From a virus, in IMG/VR virus record IMGVR_UViG_3300043420_001819, positions 1 to 64,000 of that record: 64,000 bases of DNA; one strand, given 5' to 3'. The position numbers and the translations under genes are program-made. Below the pieces are notes generated by a model. That model was not told the origin of the DNA. It made no database searches and saw only the letters and a list, made by a program, of their open reading frames with translations. Position 1 is the first letter of the stretch, and each line of letters opens with the position of its first letter. Below, piece by piece: positions 7,470 to 15,743 of the stretch.

Positions 7470-7796
7470 ATGAAATTAGTAAATTTGACATCACATACAC
7501 TTAATGTAATGTCAGTAGGTATTGATATACCACATGAGGATAGACCAGCAAAGGTATCTTCAGTTAGAAGAACAATTGCTGTTGTAGACGGTATACCAAT
7601 TTATGAAACAGTATACACAGGAATTGCGGGGTTACCTGAACCTGAAACAGGTACATTTTATGTAGTATCAGCAGTAGTTTTAAATTATGTTAGAGAATTT
7701 TTGCCACATCGTAAAGATATTATAGCTCCAAGTGGTGCTATTAAAAATGCTAATAACAATACTATTGGCTGTACTGCGTTTAGGATAAACGGGTAA
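7470..7796 (+). CDS. Conserved phage hypothetical protein (108 aa)
   Basis: The pattern MKLVNLTSHTLNV at the N-terminus, a central GLPEP..GT.Y(V)VSA, then R.D...P and a terminal IGC.AF matches a widespread small phage protein of unknown function. A ribosome-binding site AAAGGA precedes ATG 7470. Probably cytoplasmic. No catalytic motif is evident. Confidence 0.7.
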   Translation: MKLVNLTSHTLNVMSVGIDIPHEDRPAKVSSVRRTIAVVDGIPIYETVYTGIAGLPEPETGTFYVVSAVVLNYVREFLPHRKDIIAPSGAIKNANNNTIGCTAFRING

Positions 7797-7821
7797 AATA
7801 AGAGGTTTTTTATAAAAGTAA

Positions 7822-7866
7822 GGTAAGTATACCTATTTAAAAAGTTTTTTGATTTTTATGGTATAC
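7822..7866. promoter_or_regulatory. Inverted GTATACC/GGTATAC sites before HTH-like gene
   Basis: GTATACC (7827-7833, itself part of an imperfect palindrome from 7822) and GGTATAC (7860-7866) are inverted, with centres ~33 bp apart, about three helix turns. The gap lies just upstream of a possible DNA-binding protein (7896), so autoregulation is a reasonable guess. Confidence 0.3.
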
Positions 7867-7895
7867 AGCATAGTTCTAATAAGGTGTTTAAAGTC

Positions 7896-8333
7896 ATGGA
7901 AGATGAATGGGTAACAGTAAAAGTTTTAGAGGAACAATATAGTATCTCTCAAACAAGAATTTATGGTGCTGTTTCGCACTACAAAAAAGAAAATAATAAG
8001 TACCCAGTTTGGTACATAAAAGTTAATGGGCAAAGTTTAATTAATTATGGATATTTTAGGTATTTTCATGATTTAAAGCTAGATTGTTATAGACATTCAA
8101 CTGCACCTGATGTTGGTATTTATTGGAAGTTACAAGAAAAATTATCTGACTCTCAATTAGCAAAAAGGTTAAGTAAATATTCTGGAAGCTCTGAAAAAAG
8201 TTGGATTCAATTTTTAAGTTCAGGTTTATGGGTAATACCATCTGAAGAGATTTCTGTAATAGTAGAAGTTAAAGCAACAATGCTAGAAAAATTTTTATAC
8301 TATGGGGTTAAAATTTTAAATGATATAAGGTAA
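7896..8333 (+). CDS. Putative helix-turn-helix protein (145 aa)
   Basis: ATG 7896 is preferred over GTG 7884 because AAGGTG (7881-7886) is at a suitable distance. The N-terminus (VTVKVLEEQYSISQTRIYGAV) resembles the winged-helix start of excisionase or MerR-type regulators. A second helical segment (LSDSQLAKRLSKYSG) looks like a Cro-type helix-turn-helix. Neither match is strong. It is placed directly before a homing endonuclease and after a gap with inverted sites. Confidence 0.45.
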   Translation: MEDEWVTVKVLEEQYSISQTRIYGAVSHYKKENNKYPVWYIKVNGQSLINYGYFRYFHDLKLDCYRHSTAPDVGIYWKLQEKLSDSQLAKRLSKYSGSSEKSWIQFLSSGLWVIPSEEISVIVEVKATMLEKFLYYGVKILNDIR

Positions 8334-8339
8334 ATATTA

Positions 8340-8807
8340 ATGTTTTACACAATTTATAAAATTACAAATACTATTAATAATAAAATTTATATAGGTGCTC
8401 ATAAAACTTCTAACTTACAAGACAGTTATATGGGTTCAGGAAAACAAATTAAAGCGGCAATTAAAAAGTATGGGATTAGTAACTTTAAAAAAGAATACAT
8501 AGTAATACTTAATAATATGGAAGATATGTTTAATCATGAGGCACTATTAGTTAATGATTATTTTGTGGCAAGAGATGACACTTATAATATAATGGAGGGT
8601 GGTAAAATAACACCTGATAGGAAAGGAGCTAAACATAGTATTGAAACAATTAAAAAGCTAAAGGAAAATTCGGCAGGTTCTAATAATACTCAGTATGGGA
8701 CTGTGTGGGTTATTCACCCAATTACTAAAATTTGTAAGAAAATTCATAAGTCTGAGTTAGATGATTACTTAAACTTAGGTTGGGAAAAAGGAAGAAAACT
8801 GCTATAA
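8340..8807 (+). CDS. GIY-YIG homing endonuclease (Seg-like)
   Basis: A 155-residue protein with the GIY-YIG nuclease signature near the N-terminus (TIYKITN... then YIGAHKT, residues 4-23), followed by YMGSGK..K.AI.KYG and an N-terminal-type Glu segment (NHEALLV). The C-terminus has a Lys-rich linker and a WVIHP...GWEKGRK module, as in T4 Seg-type free-standing endonucleases. These enzymes cut cognate alleles lacking the gene and spread by recombination. It is a mobile insertion in the accessory region, 6 nt after the previous gene. Confidence 0.88.
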   Translation: MFYTIYKITNTINNKIYIGAHKTSNLQDSYMGSGKQIKAAIKKYGISNFKKEYIVILNNMEDMFNHEALLVNDYFVARDDTYNIMEGGKITPDRKGAKHSIETIKKLKENSAGSNNTQYGTVWVIHPITKICKKIHKSELDDYLNLGWEKGRKLL

Positions 8808-8844
8808 TATAGGTGGTAGTAACCACAAAATAAAAAGGATTAAA

Positions 8845-9213
8845 ATGGAATTTAAAAAATTTATTGATGAGAAGTATAAGACAGAGACCTATATGCAAGG
8901 GAATAATTCACTCCTAGTAGATGGGTTGATTACAGTAATTTATGGTGAAGAAAAGAAAACTGTTGAAAAAACTGTTGATAGTTTACTAGCAGTAGCAACT
9001 ACTAACTGGGCTAATAGAGAAATTCTTAGAAAAACTCCTGCTAACTACGCAGAAACTGGAGACCCAGTTACTGATAGAATTTTAAAAGCTCAAGTTACTT
9101 TTGCTAAAAATGTTGTTAGAAAACCAGAGATAGAAGTTTATGAGAGAGGAGAATATAGTAACCTTTATTATATTGTGTTTAATGACTTTTTTTCGGATGC
9201 TTGTACAGTATGA
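8845..9213 (+). CDS. Hypothetical protein (122 aa)
   Basis: A 122-residue protein that begins after AAGGAT and ends overlapping the next start (ATGA at 9210-9213), so the two are a coupled pair. The central part (TVDSLLAVATTNWANREIL) is helical. No family recognised. The partner resembles a degenerate AAA+ ATPase, which hints at a replication-accessory role. Confidence 0.6.
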   Translation: MEFKKFIDEKYKTETYMQGNNSLLVDGLITVIYGEEKKTVEKTVDSLLAVATTNWANREILRKTPANYAETGDPVTDRILKAQVTFAKNVVRKPEIEVYERGEYSNLYYIVFNDFFSDACTV

Positions 9214-9716
9214 GTGGGATTAGAGAGGATGTCTTACTGGGGTATTCACAACTACCAAAGAACTATGCGGTGCATTTATCGGATACTGTTGAAACTAAAA
9301 TAGAAATTCTTCAACAAAAATTATTAAATGCTATAAGTTCTGGTGAACCAAATATTTTATATGTTGATGGGACAGCAGAACCAATTTATAAAATGCTTAA
9401 AAATGAGTATACCCTTTCTGATATGTGGGGTATAGACTTTATTGAGTACTTTAATTCTACTTTCAATAAAGATGGAGAGGATTACAAAGTAAACCATAGA
9501 AAGTTTGTATTCATTTACAACGTAGGGTTAGAGAGAGCAATTAATACAGCATTCTCTTCAAGACTATTAAAAGCATTAATAAAAGATTTGAGGGATAGAG
9601 GTTGTTGGATTTTCATAGAATCTGTATTACAGTACCAAAAATTTACTACACAGTATGATATGGAAATAACTAATAGAACAACATTAAAAGTAAAAAAAGA
9701 AAAATCATTCTTATAG
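9210..9716 (+). CDS. Walker-A-less DnaC/IstB-like AAA+ relative (tentative)
   Basis: A 168-residue protein. ATG 9210 is chosen over TTG 9201 because it is coupled to the preceding stop. Two segments look like the Walker B and sensor-1 strands of helicase-loader-type AAA+ proteins: KFVFIYNVGLERAIN and GCWIFIESV, separated by a helix (LLKALIKDLRDR). There is no recognisable GxxGxGK(T/S) P-loop, so ATP binding is doubtful. It precedes replication genes, so a structural role in helicase or primase loading is possible. Low certainty on the family. Confidence 0.4.
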   Translation: MSGIREDVLLGYSQLPKNYAVHLSDTVETKIEILQQKLLNAISSGEPNILYVDGTAEPIYKMLKNEYTLSDMWGIDFIEYFNSTFNKDGEDYKVNHRKFVFIYNVGLERAINTAFSSRLLKALIKDLRDRGCWIFIESVLQYQKFTTQYDMEITNRTTLKVKKEKSFL

Positions 9717-9725
9717 GAGAAAAAA

Positions 9726-9854
9726 ATGGAATTAATCGGAGCAGGAATTTTAGTAGCAATTGGGTTTTATTTAGCACCACTAGTAATTACACTTGTAGTG
9801 GGAGCATTTTTAGTAGTAGTGGGAGCAATTTCTTCCTTATTCAGCAGTAAATAA
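9726..9854 (+). CDS. Small membrane protein (42 aa)
   Basis: A 42-residue, almost entirely hydrophobic protein rich in Val, Gly and Leu, with a polar SSLFSSK end. It probably forms one or two membrane helices. ATG 9726 follows AGGAGA and the stop is 9 nt before the next gene. No family is recognised; such small membrane proteins in early regions may act in superinfection exclusion, but this is speculation. Confidence 0.6.
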   Translation: MELIGAGILVAIGFYLAPLVITLVVGAFLVVVGAISSLFSSK

Positions 9855-9863
9855 AGGAATGAA

Positions 9864-10088
9864 ATGAAACTTACAAATAAGGAAAGTATTGTTGATTTAC
9901 TAATCAGCACAGGAAAAGTATCAAGGAATGATACACGAAGAAACAGTATTAAGGGTTGTGGTAAAATTATCGCATCTCTTGTAAAAAAAGGTTGGGTAAT
10001 TAAAGGGGAGTATCAAATGGAACAAACATTATTTGGTACTGTAAAAGACTATGTTTATAGAGTAGAAAAGATACCTGAAATATGGTAA
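9864..10088 (+). CDS. Small winged-helix-like protein (74 aa)
   Basis: A 74-residue basic protein. The arrangement IVDLLISTGKVSRND..., then IIASLVKKGWVIKGEY and a beta hairpin ending YVYRVEK, resembles a minimal winged helix (helix, recognition helix, wing). It precedes the UvsW-like helicase by 10 nt. A DNA-binding role is inferred; no family name is assigned. Confidence 0.5.
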   Translation: MKLTNKESIVDLLISTGKVSRNDTRRNSIKGCGKIIASLVKKGWVIKGEYQMEQTLFGTVKDYVYRVEKIPEIW

Positions 10089-10098
10089 AAGGATATAA

Positions 10099-11472
10099 AT
10101 GAAAATTTATAAACGAGGAAAGTATTATATTAAAAAGTCTGATTTATCAAATTATAATACTAGGTATTTATTAAGTGCTTTTACTTATTATAATCATAAG
10201 AATGATACGTACAAACAATCAGTTGATTTTGGGAAAGAGTATGTATCATTCCCTAGAAATATTTTAAAGTTAAAAAAACTTTTTGATAAGTATGAAATAA
10301 TTGACCAAACAGTATTTCCAACTATTAGTAAAAAAGTAATCCTTAAAAGTTCTTTCTCATTAAAAAATTCTCAAGAAAAAGCTATGAGTGAAATTTTTAA
10401 AGAGCTTAAAAATAGAGAGGATGGTTCAGTTATTCTGAAAGCACCCCCAGGATTTGGTAAAAGTTATACACTCCCGTACATAGTATCAAAGGTACAAACT
10501 AACACACTGATTATTGTGGATAGAAGTAACCTTGCTGACCAAATGTATAAAGAGTTCACACATAATTGTGAAGATGTTGATATAGTAATCTTAGGAGGAA
10601 CTAGCAGAGAACCTTCTTCAATTACAATAGTAACTTTTCAATTTCTTATAAGAAATAAAAAGTTTATGGAAGACTATAAAGATTACTTTGGTTTGATAGT
10701 AGTTGATGAATGCCATGTTATAGGTTCTGATGTATTTACAAAATTAGTTGGGGTATTTAATGCAAAGTATAGATTAGGATTAAGTGCTACTCCAACTAGA
10801 TCAGACTTCATGACAGGTCTTTTACTGGATGTTATGGGAACTAAACTAGTTTCTGGAGAGTCAGAAGATAATCTTAATGTTACTCTCATAGCTACTAAAC
10901 ATGATGCTCATTTTATTTATATGGGTGGAATGGGACAGTATAAAAAAGCATTTGGTGAATTTTTAATTAGACCAAAAGTTTCAGACTCCGTATTCGAAGT
11001 AATGAATAATCTTAAAAAGCTTGGTAGATTTGGGTTACTTTATATTACTGAAGTTGATGCACAAGAAAACTATGCCGAAAGATTAAGAAAAATGGGATTT
11101 AGAGTTGGGGTTATTAATCAAAAAACACCTAAACAAGAAAGAAGTGATTACTTACTAATGATGGAAGAAGAAAAAATTGATGTGATAATATCTGGAACAA
11201 TTTTACAGAAAGGTATTTCTATAAAGAGGTTAGATTATGTTATTAATCTCTCTAACCTAACAGTAGAAGCACACGAACAGTTAATAGGAAGATTACGTAG
11301 GCATCATCCAACTAAAAAGAAACCATTATTTATAGATTTTTTATTTAATGGTAAACTTTTTTATAAAAGTTTGGATAGAATAGGGTTTGCACAAAAAGTA
11401 GCAAAACAACATAATGATAGTTATGTAAGTATTTCTTACGACAAACTATTAAAAAAATTAAAACAAGCATAA
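10099..11472 (+). CDS. UvsW-like superfamily 2 DNA helicase
   Basis: A 457-residue DEAD/DEAH-type helicase. Walker A is APPGFGKS (residues 115-122), motif II is DECH (204-207), motif III is LSATPTR (about 227-233) and motif VI is QLIGRLRR (about 394-401). The layout (short N-terminal domain then two RecA-like domains) resembles T4 UvsW, which unwinds branched DNA and R-loops and moves replication from origin-dependent to recombination-dependent initiation. That role would fit a phage that also has SbcCD-like nucleases and a RuvC-like resolvase. Confidence 0.88.
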   Translation: MKIYKRGKYYIKKSDLSNYNTRYLLSAFTYYNHKNDTYKQSVDFGKEYVSFPRNILKLKKLFDKYEIIDQTVFPTISKKVILKSSFSLKNSQEKAMSEIFKELKNREDGSVILKAPPGFGKSYTLPYIVSKVQTNTLIIVDRSNLADQMYKEFTHNCEDVDIVILGGTSREPSSITIVTFQFLIRNKKFMEDYKDYFGLIVVDECHVIGSDVFTKLVGVFNAKYRLGLSATPTRSDFMTGLLLDVMGTKLVSGESEDNLNVTLIATKHDAHFIYMGGMGQYKKAFGEFLIRPKVSDSVFEVMNNLKKLGRFGLLYITEVDAQENYAERLRKMGFRVGVINQKTPKQERSDYLLMMEEEKIDVIISGTILQKGISIKRLDYVINLSNLTVEAHEQLIGRLRRHHPTKKKPLFIDFLFNGKLFYKSLDRIGFAQKVAKQHNDSYVSISYDKLLKKLKQA

Positions 11473-11481
11473 AGGATTAGA

Positions 11482-12114
11482 ATGATTATTGATTATAAAG
11501 ACATAGAATTGTCACTACCAAAAATATATAAAGAGAAGAAGGTTACTACCAACAATGATTATGAGTTTTCACTCCCCTTTGGAAGTAACACAAATAAAAG
11601 AGTATTTAAAGATAAAAAAAATAATACTATTAATATCTTTGTATATGATGAGATTGGTCATATTAGCCAATACATTGAAGAAGTACGAGCTTTACAAAAA
11701 GCAAAAGAAGATACTACTGTTAATATCTTTTTAGCTTCATTAGGTGGAAGTTTAGACACAACTGCTTCTTTGGTTGAGATTATACGAGGGTGTAAAGGAA
11801 CTACAAACGCAATTGTTTCTTATGCTGCTAGTGGGGGTACTGCTATAGCTTTAGCCTGTGATAAGGTATCTTTACATAAACACTCTTACTTTATGCTTCA
11901 TAATTTTTCAGGTGGAGATTATGGAAAAGGTAAAGAACGCAGAGACCGTGCTGTTTTTGAGTATAAATGGACTAGTAAGTTCTTTTCAGATATATACTTA
12001 GGATTTTTAACTGCAGAAGAACTTACTTCAATGCAAGAAGATGATGATTTTTGGATGTTAGCTGATGAAGTTGAAGAAAGACTAATAAAAATAGGAAAAT
12101 TCAATGAGCTCTAA
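11482..12114 (+). CDS. clpP: ClpP-like serine protease
   Basis: A 210-residue crotonase-fold protease of the ClpP family. The catalytic triad is visible: Ser117 in AASGGTAIAL, His140 in FMLHNFSGG, and an Asp in EDDDFWM (187-189). The oxyanion/helix segment LASLGGSLDTT is also present. In phages such enzymes often mature the prohead, but this copy is embedded in the replication block, not next to capsid genes, so cytoplasmic turnover or regulation is equally possible. It overlaps the next gene by 11 nt. Confidence 0.85.
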   Translation: MIIDYKDIELSLPKIYKEKKVTTNNDYEFSLPFGSNTNKRVFKDKKNNTINIFVYDEIGHISQYIEEVRALQKAKEDTTVNIFLASLGGSLDTTASLVEIIRGCKGTTNAIVSYAASGGTAIALACDKVSLHKHSYFMLHNFSGGDYGKGKERRDRAVFEYKWTSKFFSDIYLGFLTAEELTSMQEDDDFWMLADEVEERLIKIGKFNEL

Positions 12115-12838
12115 CCCAGCTCTTGAATTTTTACAGTTTTTACAGCAAGGTAATATAAATACTTGTACTAATAAATGTTTATCTTTAATAGATTTATTTA
12201 GAACATCAAATATTTATATTAATAAAAATAAAATATATGTTACTGAATCAGAATTACCTATTATGTATCAGTTTAAGTATGATAAATTTATAAAACTTAT
12301 GAACTATGTAGAAACTGTAGATGTTACAGATGATATTATTATTTCTATTAATGATTTATTACGCAGTTGTTCACAAGCAGAGTTTATGGCTTATTATAAA
12401 ATTTTAACTACCCCTAAACATTCAAACCTAAGTATAAAAACTTATAATAAAGATGATTTAGGTTATTGTGTAGTACAACAAGTTCCTGATGGGAGTAACA
12501 GATTACTTGTAAAAGTAACAGAATCAGGAATTAAAGCAGTAAGAGGTACTCTAAATGATGTTTATAGAAAAACTATTGAGCAATTATTTAGTGATACAAA
12601 CGGTTATCTTGATTTTTATGAGAAAAACGGTATACTATATCTCCATGATATGGAAAGTTCACTCCCTACTTCGAGTAGAACGCTAAAGTTATTTCAAATA
12701 AGAAAGACAAAGAACTTACAAGTACTTACTCCGATGTTTGATGAAATAACAACAAACTCAACTAGTATTTACAAGTCTAAAAAAATGTTGTTCAAGCCTA
12801 TAAACGGTACATGGAAGGACATTTATAAAAATTTTTAA
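12104..12838 (+). CDS. Hypothetical protein upstream of DNA polymerase (244 aa)
   Basis: A 244-residue protein of unknown family, coupled to the ClpP-like gene and 9 nt before the polymerase gene. It appears to be mixed alpha/beta, with two N-terminal Cys (CTNKC) and a basic C-terminus (ending KPINGTWKDIYKNF). No catalytic motif is apparent. Position suggests a polymerase accessory or processivity role, but there is no sequence support for that. Confidence 0.55.
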   Translation: MSSNPALEFLQFLQQGNINTCTNKCLSLIDLFRTSNIYINKNKIYVTESELPIMYQFKYDKFIKLMNYVETVDVTDDIIISINDLLRSCSQAEFMAYYKILTTPKHSNLSIKTYNKDDLGYCVVQQVPDGSNRLLVKVTESGIKAVRGTLNDVYRKTIEQLFSDTNGYLDFYEKNGILYLHDMESSLPTSSRTLKLFQIRKTKNLQVLTPMFDEITTNSTSIYKSKKMLFKPINGTWKDIYKNF

Positions 12839-12847
12839 GGGAAAAAG

Positions 12848-15412
12848 ATGAATATATTTACGCTAACGCCAAACGCTAAACCAAAAACATTAATTATGTT
12901 ACCAGAGTCTATTGCTAATAAAAATTCATATAATTTTTTATTAAGCAAATTAATCAGTCCTTACAATTTAAACGTTACGGACTATGCTTTTGCTGGTTTG
13001 TTTGTTCCAGAAAAAGGTAAATTAAAAAAAGAAACATTTGATATTGAAATAGAAACATTAAAAGATTACGTAGAAACGTACGGTATTGAAGTTATAGGTT
13101 GTGGTAATGCAGACTATTACCACTTTATGACTGGAGATAAGAAAATGTCTCTTAACTTTGGGAGAATTTTAGATGGAGTAAAGGAGTGTGAAGGGCTAAA
13201 GATTGCACCCATACTTAACCCTGTTATTCTAAATATGTTTCCTGCAAGGTCAAAAGAGCTTAATAGAGGAATTTCAGCTATTAAAAACTATCTATCCGGA
13301 GATTACACAGACCCAGTACAAACACTAAATCTTGAAATGAATAAAATTATTGTAGACCCTGATGAAGCTTATGAACATCTTAAAGCATGGATTGACGAAC
13401 CAGAACTATTTGTAGACATTGAAACTACTGGGTTAAGATGGTATGAGGATGATTTATTAACAATGAGTTTCGCAAGAAATGATAAGGAAGCATTTTGTAT
13501 AGCTATCCATAAAAAATATCATTCAGTAGAAGTATATAAAAAGATGAGGAATACCCTTAGTAGTTTCTTTAAACAGTATAAGGGTAGTTTTGTAGGACAT
13601 AACTTCATTGGGTTTGATACACCATTTCTTATTCATGAAATAATGAGAAAGAAAGACTTTAGCCAGAGACATGAGCCTATAGCTAACCTATTTAGGATTG
13701 AAGACTCAATGTTACTAGCCTATATTCTTTACAATAGTACTGAGAAACCATCAATTGGTCTTAAAGAACTAGCTTTTTCTTTTATGGGAGAATATGATTC
13801 AGACGTAGACCAAAGAGATTTATACAGTGCAGACCTTTATAAAGTAGCTACTTATAATAACTATGATGTTATTGCTACCTGTCGTATATGGAAACAATTA
13901 AATACAGAACTATTGGAAGAAAAGAATAAAAATTTAGCCTCAGTTTATAAAGAATTTAAAGAAATTGGTATTACCCTCATGAAAATGAAGATGAATGGGT
14001 TGAGGGTAGATAAAGAAAAAGTTGATGAAGCTTTTACTGAGCTTAAAGAATTATCAAAAGAAAAAAGAGAACTCTTTAACCAACATAGTACCATTAAAGA
14101 AGCAGAAACTTATTTAGCAAGAGAGAGGTTTAGAAAACATAATGCTAAATTAAAGAATAAAAAGTTATGGTCTGAGCACAAAGATGATTATTATGAACCA
14201 TTTAATGTAGGTAGCCCACAACAAAAACAAGTTCTATTCTTTGATATAATGGGATTACCTGTTGTAAAAATTTCTAAAACTTCAAAGAACCCTTCTGCTG
14301 ATAAAGAAGTTATTGAAGAGTGGTTACAATTAGACTTAAGTGATGATAAAAAAGAACTACTTCACTTATTAAGAGATATTATGGATGCTGATAAAGTAAG
14401 TGGTACATACTTACAAGTATTTATGAATAGTTCTGTTGAAGTAGCACCTAATCACTGGAAAGTATTTGCTAATTTTAACCAAACAGGTACTATTAGTGGT
14501 CGTCTTAGTTCATCAGGGGGTCTTAATATGCAGAACTTACCATCAAACAGTGTATATGGGTCACTTGTAAAGAAACTCTTAATATCTGATGATAATTGTA
14601 TTATTGGGTCAGTTGACTATGCAGCACTAGAGGATAGATTAATTGCTATTGAAGCTAATGACACCAATAAACTAAGGGTATTTACTGAAGGAATTGATGG
14701 GCATAGCTTAAATGCTAGTGCTTATTTTAAAAGACAGCTTGAGGAAAGAGGTATATTTATTGATATGGCTAGTGCTAAATCAATTAATCGAGTTAAGGAA
14801 GAAGCAGGAGACCTTAGACAGTCTGGTAAGAACGTAACATTTGGTATGAACTATGGTGCTTCTCCTAAAAAGATTGCTTCACAACTAGGAATATCTATTG
14901 ATGATGCACAAGAAATATATGATAACTATTGGAAACTATATGAACCTACTAAGGAATTTAATATTTTAGCTGTTAATGAGGCTAGAACAACAGGAGCTGT
15001 AGTATCAAGGTTTTCGGGTATTAGAGTTAAAATGGCTTCAATTGATGCTAAAGATGATTTTCTAAGGTCAAAAGAGGAAAGACGTGCGGCTAACTTTAAG
15101 ATACAATCAGGAAACTTCCTAACACTAAGAAGTTTACACCAATTTCAACTAGAGGTTGAACGTAATGGTTTTATTAATGATATACAAGTTTATAATACAG
15201 TTCATGACTCAATTTATATTATGATAAAAAATAACCCTAAAATTATTAAATGGGTTAATGAAAATATTATTGGTATTATGTGTAAAGATTATAAAGATAA
15301 TCAAGCACTAAGATTAGAGGCTGAATTAGACATTGGGTTTAACCAAAAAGAAGTTACAACAATTAAAAATAATGCTTCTGAAGAAGATATTATTAATGCA
15401 TTAGCTAAGTAA
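12848..15412 (+). CDS. polA: DNA polymerase, family A (T7/Pol I-like)
   Basis: An 854-residue replicative polymerase. The 3'-5' proofreading exonuclease begins with FVDIETTGL (about 188-196) and continues with GHNFIGFDTPFL and YNNYDVIATCRIW. Polymerase motif A is DYAALEDRL (about 590), motif B is RQSGKNVTFGMNYG (about 655-668) and motif C is VHDS (about 785). The usual VHDE Glu is replaced by Ser. There is no 5'-3' nuclease domain; that activity is supplied by the gene at 24420. It works with the downstream helicase and primase. Confidence 0.95.
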   Translation: MNIFTLTPNAKPKTLIMLPESIANKNSYNFLLSKLISPYNLNVTDYAFAGLFVPEKGKLKKETFDIEIETLKDYVETYGIEVIGCGNADYYHFMTGDKKMSLNFGRILDGVKECEGLKIAPILNPVILNMFPARSKELNRGISAIKNYLSGDYTDPVQTLNLEMNKIIVDPDEAYEHLKAWIDEPELFVDIETTGLRWYEDDLLTMSFARNDKEAFCIAIHKKYHSVEVYKKMRNTLSSFFKQYKGSFVGHNFIGFDTPFLIHEIMRKKDFSQRHEPIANLFRIEDSMLLAYILYNSTEKPSIGLKELAFSFMGEYDSDVDQRDLYSADLYKVATYNNYDVIATCRIWKQLNTELLEEKNKNLASVYKEFKEIGITLMKMKMNGLRVDKEKVDEAFTELKELSKEKRELFNQHSTIKEAETYLARERFRKHNAKLKNKKLWSEHKDDYYEPFNVGSPQQKQVLFFDIMGLPVVKISKTSKNPSADKEVIEEWLQLDLSDDKKELLHLLRDIMDADKVSGTYLQVFMNSSVEVAPNHWKVFANFNQTGTISGRLSSSGGLNMQNLPSNSVYGSLVKKLLISDDNCIIGSVDYAALEDRLIAIEANDTNKLRVFTEGIDGHSLNASAYFKRQLEERGIFIDMASAKSINRVKEEAGDLRQSGKNVTFGMNYGASPKKIASQLGISIDDAQEIYDNYWKLYEPTKEFNILAVNEARTTGAVVSRFSGIRVKMASIDAKDDFLRSKEERRAANFKIQSGNFLTLRSLHQFQLEVERNGFINDIQVYNTVHDSIYIMIKNNPKIIKWVNENIIGIMCKDYKDNQALRLEAELDIGFNQKEVTTIKNNASEEDIINALAK

Positions 15413-15422
15413 AGGATATTTA

Positions 15423-15743
15423 ATGTTTACTAAATTATTTAAAAAAGACAAACCTGTAGTAGTTAATACCCCTAAATTGGGGGTTGATAAAATAGTAGCT
15501 GTGTTTTCTATAAATGGAAGACTATATTTAAAAACTAATTGGGATACTGTAAAAGATATAAAAAATACTTTTATCCAAGCAGTTGAGGTTAAAATTATTA
15601 AGACTGGTAGCTTACACTATGGGGCTAAAATTATTAATCATTCCCCTAAACTATATGCAATTGCTGATAGAGATGGTAACTTATTAGATGGTGTAGAGCC
15701 TATTACCAACGATAATATCCGTTCTTACTATAAAGGGTTATAA
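15423..15743 (+). CDS. Hypothetical protein (106 aa) in replication operon
   Basis: A 106-residue basic, beta-rich protein between polymerase and helicase genes, whose stop overlaps the helicase start (TAATG). The N-terminal MFTKLFKKDKP is Lys-rich. No family recognised. The tight coupling suggests a replisome-accessory function; this is inference from position only. Confidence 0.6.
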   Translation: MFTKLFKKDKPVVVNTPKLGVDKIVAVFSINGRLYLKTNWDTVKDIKNTFIQAVEVKIIKTGSLHYGAKIINHSPKLYAIADRDGNLLDGVEPITNDNIRSYYKGL

